A DNA stretch of 64,000 bases. Origin: Pomacea canaliculata. Lineage: Eukaryota > Mollusca > Gastropoda > Architaenioglossa > Ampullariidae. Each line of letters begins with the position of its first letter. The stretch's first letter is position 1. The notes below the pieces were generated by a model that saw nothing but the letters and a program-made list of their open reading frames with translations, was not told where the DNA came from and ran no database searches. Below are positions 33,082 through 43,846 of this stretch, one piece after another. Both the position numbers and the translations under genes were made by a program. Where the stretch lies: the NCBI RefSeq assembly GCF_003073045.1, contig NC_037595.1, positions 15,970,252 through 16,034,251 on the forward strand, given 5' to 3'.

Positions 33082-35561
33082 GGTTCTCTCCTCTCTCGAC
33101 GATATTAGTCACAGCAGGTTATCGCCGACGCCAGACGCTGACCCAGGTAAGTGCAAGATGGCGGCTTCCGGAACAACTTCAAGCCATTGGTTAATAATGC
33201 ATGAGGTCACATGATATCACATGATACCTCAACTTTCGATTTGGATTTACTCTGGAAGTCGGCGGTCTTTACTAAGAAGAACGTGCAGACGCACGCACAC
33301 ACCCGTGTGCACGTCATACACGCATACTCTCTCCTACACGTACGTGCAAGTACACATACACACTGATAAACGCATGCTTCTTTTCCACACACACGGATAC
33401 ATGCACCGGGGGCTGTGAGGTATGCAGGATTTTCCGCCCCCTGTGACGTATAGAGGACCTCAGCATGTCCCAGGGACACAACATGAGGCTCCAGTGCCCT
33501 CCCCACACTCCCCCTCCATCATCCTTCACAAACAGGATCCGCGTGACTAGAAGGATAAGTCATTTATCCTGACTCATTCATCAACTTTATCATAATCTGA
33601 CGATAAAGATACCCGCCGCCAGTAGTCAACAACAACTTCTGATGACGTGTCTTCATCTTTAGGTTACATGTTAAGCCCCTTCACACTCAGAGTGGATGTG
33701 TCGGTGATACATCAACACCTTTGTGAGGTGGCTTACACACAGCTTGTTTACCAGAAATTTCAGGCAGCAGGGTGAAAATTGGAATCATTAACAAAGATGC
33801 ACAGTTACAGTTCTTCAATGTAGGCAAGTGAAGTGCGTCAAAAGTTCGTGACCTGACAGAACAGGATGAATGTAGACCAGGTGTAGACAAACGTGTAGGT
33901 CTGTGGCCAGACAAAAAGAAACTGTGAGATCAGAAGAGCCAGCTCTGTGGGATCAGAGTGACCTGTTGGTGGAGAGGTCTTGGTTACTTTTAAAGTGTTG
34001 CCACTGTTGTGGAAACCACTGTGCGAGTTCATCTTCAAACTTTTATAGCAACAGACATGCTAGTGATCACGTGACGGTAACATTTAGTCACAAACAGTTG
34101 TAGCTGTCCCTACCACCACCAACATGGCAGCTTTTGTTGTTTGTTGTTAGTTTAAAGACATGTTTGGTTATCTTATGCTTGTGAAGACGGAGATTATTGC
34201 CGCTCACGTTCATCCCGTTGGTTGACACGTGCATTTCTTGACACGCATGGTTGATACTGTGTCAAGGACGTTCCGGACTACTACAGGTCCGAGTCCTCAC
34301 TCTCATGATACTGATAGTATCGAAGACACCAGTGATACACGTTCTTGCCACAGTCAGGGAAGGAGAACCTAGCCTTGTAAGCCTGCATGCAACCTTCACA
34401 GCTCAGTTGTCTGGACGTGGGAAGGTGTCGGTCATCGTGACCAATGAAGTGATCTGTCTGTGCGACACAAACACAAAAAGGCTGTCAGCACACATACACA
34501 ACTATAATATATACACACCATAAATGTATATTAACATATGAAACAAACACGCACACACATCAGCACACAGGATGAGCATCCGAACCTGTCAGACAGCAGC
34601 GCTTTCTGAAAACAGACTCACACACACATGCACGTACTTTAACAAGAATGTGAAAGTTATATCTTTTTTTTGCATTTTTTGTTTTTCCTTCATCTTCCCA
34701 TCGTCTTTTTTTTCTTCAGAGTTGTGACTTCCACCCCCCCCCCACCCATCTGTCTGCCTTCCGTACTTTCCTGTTATCTGATTCCCTCTCGCAAATGTAG
34801 TTTATTCAGTTCATGCTCTTTTTGCGATCGATCTCACGAGTGTAACGCCCTTGGGACGTCCAATAACGATCAGTCATCTGACACGGTGCAGCAGACAACA
34901 GCGGAGTACAGACATCAGCAACACTCGTCCTTCAGGTTCAGTCGGTGCACGAGCTTGCATTACAGGACTGCTGGCACGATTTCAGTTAACTACTAAAACG
35001 AGGCAGGTGTGTGCTAAGCTTCCGGTTTAGTAACAGTCGTTGTATAGGCTCGCCGAGACTAACAGCGGAGACCTTTGCAAGAGGCTAAGCGTTGGTCTCG
35101 GCTCACAGTCAGCAGTCCACTATACACGTCCGTGATCGGTGCGAGCTACAGTCGCCTTCATGTGCCATGTTTCATATTTCCTCTTATGTGTCAGGTGTGA
35201 CACATGTCACATGAATTTCTGAGCAGGGAGGGGGTTTCACTCTTGATAGAAAACAATTTATAATTAATATTTCATGAGGTTGTTTGCAGCTACTGTTTGA
35301 TGAGATGTGTTTGTAGTGAACATGTGATGAGATTTTGTAGACAACACTAAGGTTTAACCGTGGTCCTCTCGCCAAAGAGTTCATTCTGATTTGATTGTTG
35401 TACAGTATCTGCTCATTGGGGAGTATTCAGTTTGAAATCAGAAAATCATGTCGACTTTCTGCTTTAATCAGGACATCAAAGTTAACTTGCACCTCTCAAA
35501 AACGATCCTCACTGTAGAAAGAACATCAAAGACGATTCTCATGTGCAGTTTGGAGACTCAC
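33082..35561. other. Region between gene A and the RING cassette; no B-box or C1q exon
   Basis: Searched by eye on the minus strand for B-box, coiled-coil or C1q exons that would complete the RING cassette at 35562-36710: none found. Otherwise short open frames, a CA-rich part (33290-33405) and a C run at 34733-34743. Confidence 0.4.
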
Positions 35562-36710
35562 CTGTAGTTTGGAGACCCCCCGAAGGGCACACTGATGACT
35601 CGATGACACGCCGGGCAGGGAAATGTCAAGGTGTATTTGTTTCCTCCTGTATCATCCACATCATCGGCTCTGGTTTTCACTTTCAGTGAAAGTTGCTGTA
35701 AGAATGTGTATTACCTGAGTATGTTACAAACACACCGCCTGTATATTATTGTGAAACTCATCATTTACTTATTTTGTCAAAGGTGTAGAAATTGTTATGA
35801 GCATTTATTTACTCTAATTAAGCTTCTCCAAGGCTATACTCCTATGTTATTGATTCAACTGGTAGTGATTAGCCTGATATGTATGTCAATATGTCACTGA
35901 GTGTATGTGCACGTGCGTGCGTGTGAGAGTTGCTGTCGGTGCCTAGTTTGCTTGTATTGGTAGGTAAGAAGACATTCTATTGACTTTTTGCCAACGCTGT
36001 TGTTTTTCTTTGACTTGTTTGTCACCAACATCACGAGCACCATGAAGGCAGCTGCAGTGCGTGTGATGGAGTTTCGCGGGGATTGTTACCGACAATCGAT
36101 GTGACGTACAACAGTAAACAATGACAAGCACTTCTGCTCTCTGGGCCTCTGACCGCCTTTCTATAGTCGTCAGTGCTTACGGTTAGGTCGCTAAATACAC
36201 AGGGGCAAACACAGTAAAAGTGTAAGCTTCACACACACAAACACATAGAATTTATAGGAAATATGAAAACAACACATAATTACTGGAACATAATTGACCT
36301 CTTGGCCAAGAAAACTGTTTGTTGGCTGTATCTGAATCTTACCTGTATGTAGATCATACATCTTCTGCTTATAGAGATATGGATACTTTACATAAACACT
36401 AGCATTGCATTCTCACCTGTATGCCAGTGTCACCTGTCACACTAACTCCACCACACACTCCACAGCATTACACTCTCTCCATCGTCACCTACATCACCTG
36501 TGTGTCAGTCTACCTGTGTAGCACTCTCACCTGTGTAGCACTCTCACCTGTGTGTCAGTCTCACCTGCATGGCGGCACGCTGAAGATCTCTGAGACACGG
36601 CAGGCAAAAGGTGTGAGAGCAAGGCAAGCCGCTTGGGTTCTCTCCCCGTGAATGACCGCCAAACACATGCTACAGTTGTCTGCCCTTTGACCCGAGCTGC
36701 CGGATGCCAT
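35562..36710 (-). CDS. RING-finger cassette without downstream TRIM exons (unit D)
   Basis: Exon 1 (36565-36710) starts MASGSSGQRADNCSMC and, after a one-base frame change in a G run near CACGGGGAG, continues as the family's CSHTFCLPCLRDL. Exon 2 (35562-35695) begins after TTACAG and encodes a RADDVDDTGGNK linker and the second RING half FPCPACHRVISVPFGG. Layout and exon sizes match exons 1-2 of genes A and B. No B-box, coiled coil or C1q follows before gene A starts 2.5 kb downstream. Either a decayed RING remnant or an alternative 5' end for gene A: exon 2 would join gene A exon 3 in phase if its G6 run were one base longer. Both breaks lie in G homopolymers. Confidence 0.6.
36486..36566. 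repeat. Donor-containing minisatellite after the RING exon of unit D
   Basis: Phrases of about 17 bp (CACCTGTGTAGCACTCT and CACCTGTGTGTCAGTCT) repeat roughly four times immediately downstream of the exon edge at 36565. On the minus strand most units read CAGGTGAG or CAGGTAGA, duplicating the splice-donor consensus. Confidence 0.65.
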
Positions 36711-36989
36711 GAAGACAAGAGATTGCCAACGAAGGAGAGAAGAACGACGCTGAGGACAGAAGTGACAAGTTATCAGCAAGATCCTGCGGTGACTGATCGA
36801 TCACGTGATGAGGGTTATCTGCCCGTCACAAGGTAAGAAGTGCGTGACACGAGGTGCACACACGGCGGCGCTGACACAGCGACACACACACACACGCGCA
36901 GAGGATGGAGGAACCTGAAGTATCTTCAGATGCCACCGAGGGTTAAACTTTCCCCTCTCAGATGTACTAGTACACGGAGTAACTCAGTC

Positions 36990-37300
36990 ATCATAGCAAC
37001 AAATACCAGGGTGCTTCAGTACAAAGATCTTCGAATATTAGGCACTGAAATAAATTCCAAATTGAAAACTGACAAGGTTGAGTGAAGACCTGTCCACAGC
37101 CAAAAGTAGTGTGAAGCAGTAATGGCGCATCTGTAGATCATCAGAACTTGTCAAGATGATCCTGTAGGGGAGACGATACGGCAAACTAAGATGAAATAGA
37201 GACAGAACATCTAGGAGTGGGCTGGCTTGTCATCTAGTGTTATGGTAATAATAAGGCGACGATGATGATGATGATGATGGATGCTGCTGCTGCTGCTGTT
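36990..37300 (+). mobile_element. Possible LINE 3' remnant with GAT/GCT tail
   Basis: Translation near 37020-37080 gives YKDLRILGTEINSKLKT and later VKMIL, loosely like the FKYLG...KxRL segment of non-LTR retrotransposon ORF2 proteins, followed by a GAT then GCT triplet run (37257-37304) such as some LINEs carry at the 3' end. Frame continuity is poor. Weak assignment. Confidence 0.3.
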
Positions 37301-37304
37301 GATT

Positions 37305-38397
37305 TTCTACTCACTGGCTACCTTTTTGCGCACCTTTAGTAGGAAACATTTAATGACTAGTCAATTAGTTCTTGACTATAGTGGGACTGGTTACATAAGC
37401 CCATATGTGTATCAAAGATTGTAACACAATGTAACGGGTACGTGAGGCCATAGATTTTTACAACACACACACTCATCCACATATTAGCCTGTGAAATAAT
37501 ACAAAGAAGAAACACACTTTTAAATACACACATTTTTAAATTTTTATTTCTTTACACTATGTATCTTAAAAAAATGCTAAACAGAGTTTGAAAATGCAGT
37601 TATAATCAAAATATTGCACCACATTGCCCTTTGTAGCCGCGTGCTACTCATGCTGATCCCACTGAGACCAAGACTATGGACACAGGTCTGTCTCACCAAG
37701 TCCATCAACTTGCAACAGATTACCTTCGTCCCTCTTACCACCTCTAAGTCCAAACTTACATCTTTCAGAACGACGACTTCACTTGTCCTGTGAGCGTGCA
37801 CGTGTGTCTGTAGTTTACTTTGTGTGTGAGTGAGTGTGTGATGAAGAAGTGAGCGAGTCTGTTGTAAATAAGGGTACATGGTTATTGAAGTTAGTCTATG
37901 TATGGCTTATGTAGAGAGCTATTAGCAAATCTTTGGAAAAGAGCTATGTAAATAATCATTATTATTGTTACTTCTACTGCTATTTCTTCTACTGATCTTC
38001 GGTTAGAAGAGTTCCTGTATTGTGAGAGGATATGTATATATTATAGTTTGGGTAGCTGCATTATTTTAATGTAGTTATTTTATTTGTCGACTGTTCTTCT
38101 CGTTAAGTTTGAGAACATTTTATGGCTGCCTTTTAGATGATGGAATTACAGTGATTTGGTTTTTTTTTGTGTTATGTTTCAATTAGTAACACATTAGTTA
38201 ATTTTTGAACAGATTTTCTGAGGATTTGTACATGTTAAGTGCACACACACAGAGGGTGGTAACTGTATTGTACAGCAGGATGTGACGATGACATCATTTT
38301 AAATGCATGTACTGCATACATCAAATACTATGTGTCGGTGTAACCCAATCTGACCAACACCCGATCATGTGACAGCCCCACAGCCATGGCCTGACTG
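37305..38397. other. Intergenic DNA downstream of gene B
   Basis: AT-rich. A minus-strand AATAAA lies within 38080-38092, about 310 bp beyond the gene B stop, and could serve as its polyadenylation signal. Nothing else seen. Confidence 0.4.
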
Positions 38398-41300
38398 TCA
38401 CAGCTCCACCTGCAGCAGGGCCCCAGTGAAGGTGGTCCGGTACTTCAGAAGACCAGTGTCGCTCCACACCCGCAGCCACACCTTCTGTCCAGCATCCAGC
38501 TGCAGCGCGGCGTGTGACGTGCAGCTGACGCCCTCCTCCAACTGACCCACGTGCGACCGCGACAACGTCAGCAGCGCCCCGTCCACCTCCATGGACAGCA
38601 CGGCATCGCCGGTGCCGACGTCACGGCAAATGGAGGCGATGAACAGGTAGGTGCCGGCGATGGGGGCTGTGAAGACACCTGTCGCAGGATCATACGCCTG
38701 TCCTGCGTTGGACTTCACCTCGTCGAGGGGCAGGATACCCCGGTACCTCCCTACCCTGTCAGACCCTAGCCTGGCGTGGAATGCCACCAGGGTGTTGCAC
38801 CTGGCTGTGGACACAGGAAGATGTTTATATGGCATCACCACACCTTTACAACAAATACTTACAAACATGGTATGATATACTACAATATTACTCCGGTGTT
38901 GTTATTTGCTGTCACAGCAGCATGACACTACTATTGTTATTGACTGTGACAGAAGCACGCACACACATACAAGTAAACATGCTGAAACATACATGTAAAC
39001 ACTCTCACAAGCACCAGTACACACATCATGAACTTTCTCTTACCGAGCTTCCCGACAAAATGGTGGACGTCGTCCTGAAGCTTGGAGCTGTCGCCCATGA
39101 CAAGCAAAATGTCTTTCTGCAATTTTTCTTTGTCTTTTCTTAATGACAAAACATCCGCATGAAGCTGAGCAGTGTCTCCTTTCATCGCTACGATGTTTTC
39201 TTGACACTTGTCATTATCTCCCTTTAGTCTTGTAATGTCGTTCTGCAGGTCGATGGTTTCGTTTTGAATAATTGCCACGTGCTCGTGAGTTTCACGGTGC
39301 TCTCCCTTCAGGATCAAAACATCCTGCTGGAGTAGATAGCTCTCCTCTCTGATGGTGAGAACATCTTGCTCAAGCTTGCTGTTATCCCCTTCTAGTGTTG
39401 TGATGTCTCGCTGAAAGTTGTTGCATTGGTCTTGTAGTGTCTGGACATTGTGCTCGGCCTCGGACAGACTTCCCTGAACCCCAGCAATCGTTTGTGCAAG
39501 GCTGCTGCTCTCTTTATTTAGCATGGTGACAGCTTGCTCAAGCTCAGTTTTCTTTTCGAGTATTACCACCACATCTTGTTGAAGTTTGTCCTTCTCTCCC
39601 TTTAACACCGTAACATATTGCTGAAGTTTATCATTGTCTCCCTTTGCATCAAGCAAGTCTTGTCGAAACTTGCTATTTTCTCCTTTTGTGACTGCACCAT
39701 CATGTTGAAGCTTGATGATGTCTGCCCTCAGGGCTGCGAGATCTCGTTGGAGTAGAGAGTTCTCGTCTTTCAAGGCGACAAACTGGTGGTGAAAAGCGTT
39801 GTATTCTCTGTGCAGGGCTACGATGTCCTGAAGTGGCTTGCAGTAGTCGTCTCGAACTGTCTGAATATCCATCTGCAGCTTGGAGTTGTCTCCCTTTACC
39901 TTGGTGAAGTCCCCGTATAAGCTGTCCACAAGCTGTTGGAGTCTCAGGTTGTGGTCGTGCAGTGAGGCCAGTCTGTGCTTGACATGCGCCATGTCGGCAA
40001 GGACTTGAGTAGTGTCCGGCGCCATGACAGAGCTGAGACGCTCCGCCTCGTGATCGTCGCTAGTGATGAGGGAGGAGCTTGACCCATCTTCTACTCCTCC
40101 AGTCACCTGTGACGTGTCGTGTGATATACCCAGGTAGCTGTGCAGGGCTCCCTGAAGGCTGCTGAGGGCATCGTCCATGTGGTGTGACAGTACCTGTTGC
40201 TGTCCGTGAGCTCGTTTCTGGTAACGCTCGATCTCGTCCTCGTTCAGCAGCCTTCTGCTCACGTCCTTGGGCCGAATGTTCATCTGACCACGTCTCCCTT
40301 GTCCCCCTGTTGTATGCTGAGTGTCACGTGTCCATGTCGCCAGCTGCCAGAGCTGACTGTGCCTGGTACGGGCAGAGGTCATTTCCTCGTCCAGTTCCAC
40401 ATCTTTCGCGCGGGCCACGTCCCCCAGCGCCCTCTGGCTCTTCTTCTCCACCTGCGTCACCAAAGCCCTCGCGGCGTCAGCTCGCCTGCTGATGACGTCA
40501 GCCACCTCCTGTCTCTCTCTCACTAGGCGTCGCTTGTCGTCCGCCATCTGTAGCAGCGCGGCCTCCACAACATTGACCTGCCCCATGACCCTCTCTTCCA
40601 GGTCACGGTCTACAGGTTGAGGGTCAGACTGTGACGTCTTAACCAGAACTTGAGTCTGGTGGTCGGAGTGGAACTTGCCGTGAAAACGTTGACACTGGGA
40701 GCACATGCTCTTTGCGCAATCTTCACACCTGTGTGTGGCCTCCTCATCATCATCACATACATCACAGATAAGAGGTCCTGAGCCTTGGTTCTCATCTTCA
40801 CGATCATTGCTACAGACGTTAACTGTTAAAGTCTGTGATCCTTCGTCCAGGTCTTGTTGATCATTGTCGCTGACGTCAGTGAAAAGAGATTGTGAGATTT
40901 TATTTTCATCTTCTTGATTGTTGACACGGACATCAAGGGAAGGAGGCTGGGATGTTTCATTATTATCTTTCTCGTTACTGACACAGACATCAAGGGTAGG
41001 AGACTCGGAGGTTTCATTCTTTTCTTCCTGATTATTGACACGGACATAAAGGGTAGGAGACTCGGAGATTTCATTTTTATATTCCTCATCGATGAAATAA
41101 CATCGACGCTTTCTGTGACATGACGTGCGGACTTAGTTTTACTTAGTTCCTGATCCCCATACACTGAGTTCTGTAACAAACAAATGTTTTGTAGTCGGTA
41201 CAAGTCATGTATTCTAGTATTGTAAATGTAGATCGTACTGTAAACATATCTTTGTTTGGTAAGGGAAGGTGGTAAGTAGGAATAGTAAAAAAAAAGTCCC

Positions 41301-42504
41301 ATCTGCTGAACACGACAGACCATGTCTTTGACCTACCTGAGAAAGAGTTTCGTCACCAGAGGGTGTTTTGATGTTCCTGCTGCAAAGTGGACAGATGAAG
41401 GTCTCAATGGCTTTGTGTTGATAAATATCTCCATTTTCAGCCCCCTTCTTCTCTTCTGCCACGTTCTAATGATGTAGAAAAAACGAGAGTAAATTTGTCG
41501 ATCACAGAAAAAATAAAGTTCAAATTAGGAGTTTGTACTAGTGTGACGTCACGACTGGTTTATTCTACTGGATGCGATGGCTGCTTCACTACAGATGAAA
41601 GCTTTTAATAGTCCACAGCTCAACATTCTTCTTGTTGAGTTACATCAGCTACAAAAGTTTTGTAGTTGAGTATCTGATGAGTTTTGACCCGCTATACCGG
41701 TCAGAAATGATCCTCATGAGAAGATATGAGATACGTTACTGCATTAGTCATCTCTAGATCACCATTCGACTGTCTGATGACAGAAATATGTTACTCTACT
41801 GTGTTCTCTGATAACAATTATTGAAAGCTGTCATATCAATGCCTTCCTTTTCCGCCAGGGTTAATCTTGCAGCATTTTTTCATCTCTTATCTAATGTCGT
41901 GCACAAAGGTTACCGGTGTGTAGGTGGTGTCACTGCTGCATATCTACACGATAGCAGACGATCATGGTCTGTCGTTACTGTACCCTGACAAAATGAAATG
42001 TTTTTTTTCAACAGAAAGATGGTGTTTTGTGTCAAGGGAGGAATGAGTTTGCCCTCCCATTGACAGTAGGGGTTAGGGGTGATAGGTGTAGGAGAGATCT
42101 GACTCCCTGACACCAAGAATTTTTGCTTTTCCTCGTGTTTTCCATTACTGATATATACTTACAGACGTACCATACTTTATCTACCATGTAAGTACTGCAC
42201 TACTACCTGAATCTCTACGTTCCTACAAATGCGCTAATTCCTGAAGTCAGCTCAGTGTCCACTCTCGATGGCTGGCTAGCCTCGCATGCACTACTTTGTT
42301 CCGGCCTACAGACTGTATTCACACCGGAGCCTAGGAACAACGGCTCACACTTACCCCAGAGGCACTATCCTGTACATCCTGCAGACAAGACTCACATAAG
42401 GTGTGGGAACACGTCAATACCTGGCAGTCACCTGCCGTCAACGGCTGCAGACAGACGCTGCACACGGCTGGCACCACGGAGACAGTTGGGCTGCTGGCGG
42501 CCAT
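38398..42504 (-). CDS. RING / B-box / long coiled-coil / C1q protein (TRIM-like E3 ligase), gene B
   Basis: Four exons: 42355-42504, 41337-41465, 39044 to 41170 (or 41084), 38398-38804; about 900 residues. Exon 1 starts MAASSPTVSVVPAVCSVC with RING half CSHTLCESC; exon 2 ends the RING with FICPLCSRN. Exon 3 holds a 5 x 19-residue acidic linker repeat, a B-box (CDVCDDDEEATHRCEDC, CSQCQRFH), a first coiled coil and then twenty gap-free 14-residue coiled-coil units (39060-39899). Exon 4 is a C1q domain (GVFTAPIAGTYLFIAS); the phase-1 joint G|CC is exact. The strong exon 3 acceptor at 41170 leaves the frame one base short before the linker; the in-frame alternative at 41084 is weak. Probable cytosolic ubiquitin ligase; C1q would be the target- or self-assembly module (inference). 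Confidence 0.8.
39060..39899 (-). repeat. Twenty tandem 42-bp units encoding a 14-residue coiled-coil repeat
   Basis: Inside gene B exon 3. Consecutive units follow the pattern LKGDNDKLQQDVVV, with Leu/Val at position 1, Leu at 8 and Val/Ile at 12 (two heptads). All twenty are exactly 14 codons with no gap, ending just before the splice donor. Confidence 0.9.
40779..41063 (-). repeat. Five tandem 57-bp units encoding an acidic 19-residue linker
   Basis: Inside gene B between RING and B-box. Units resemble ESPTLDVCVSNEKDNNETS; the first three are close, the last two (starting QSLFTDVS and QTLTVNVC) are diverged but keep the same length. Confidence 0.85.
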
Positions 42505-43846
42505 CTTTCAATTTCTACCTGCGAAATGACGACAAGGGGCCGCTAGGTGGCGCGCAGTCTGTCTCACAGCAGCTTTATCTGCCGGGTCATGTGCTGCATC
42601 CTGTCGCCTTACCTATCGGGACTGAACGGGAAACCGTCTTGTCTTTATCATTCAAATTTAATCACACACAACTAGAGATAGAGATTGAGAAAGGGAGAGT
42701 GAGAGTAATTACCTGGAAACATTAGTACATTTATTTTACATCGTACACCACGATGTAAAGGTTACTACACGTATTGTATGTTGTACAGCACGATGTAAAT
42801 ATGAATACTTGTATTGCATGTTGCAAGCAATGGTGTGATTACAACAATTATTGTATATTGTACACCATAGCTTTTTACAAGTTTATTGCTCACCTTTCTC
42901 GCCTCTTGCGTATGATAATATTATTTTGTTTAAAATACTCGTTAAAGGTCAAATAAGAGTTTAGTTTTCATATTTTCTGTCTGTAAGTCTTGTTATACGA
43001 CCTTCTATGCTGTGATTTCCCTCTTGTTGACATTGTTTACTCAGAATCACAGTCTGTCGCACACCTGGGGCAATGCTCCGGACATGCGCACTGATGTAAT
43101 GTGTTTATTAACAAATGAACTAAACCTTCTCTAAAGCTGGCTTACACAAATAATTATAACTGACTGCATTTCACTTCTACTGTTGGAGGTGTGAAGAATG
43201 TGGCTTATGTCTGGCATGTATCCCAGATTTACAGTTTCCACACTTGCCAACAATCATCACACATAGACAACAACAAATCTCTCCTTGTGAGCAACGGTTA
43301 TGATATCTGAATATGTTACAAATTTAATTTAGTCGAGGTTGTTGTAGAAAGAGATTCAGTCCAGACCTTAGGCTATGGTAATCTGTACACAGTAGCAAGC
43401 CGGTCTAATACAGGTGAGGTTTTACAACACCTATAGAAACTGGATTACAACATGAAGTCCAGCCTTTAGGACATCTGACAACTGTAGAAAGCTGTTTGTT
43501 GACATTGGATGTTCTGTTTGAGGGTGGATGATGTGAGGCCACCTGTTTGTGTGTCTGTAGATAAGTTAGCGAGGCTTTGAGACGATTACGATGGCAGACA
43601 TTGTTTTGTAGCATCGACATGAAGGCACATGGACCACAATGTGCTGAGAGTTGAGACTCATTACGATGTTTCTGGGTAATGTTACAGTAATATGGGTAAA
43701 ATATTTAAACAATTAAAAAATAAATGAAATTAAGTTCATGAAGGACAAGCAAGCATCTTCCAAATTAAGACAAAGCCATTCTAAGTCGTGCAGTTCAAAA
43801 ATAGGCCATTAACTAAAAAAAATCTTCTGTAAGATCCCCCTAGCAA
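42505..43846. other. Region between genes B and C, no gene seen
   Basis: Probably the gene B promoter (right of 42504) and the gene C 3' flank. Short open frames only. Repeated TTGTA-CACGATGTAA phrases occur at 42740-42800. Confidence 0.35.

Noticed and set aside
42255-42725. 156-codon plus-strand frame over the RING exon of gene B
   Set aside because: It is the opposite strand of a clear RING exon with correct splice donor.
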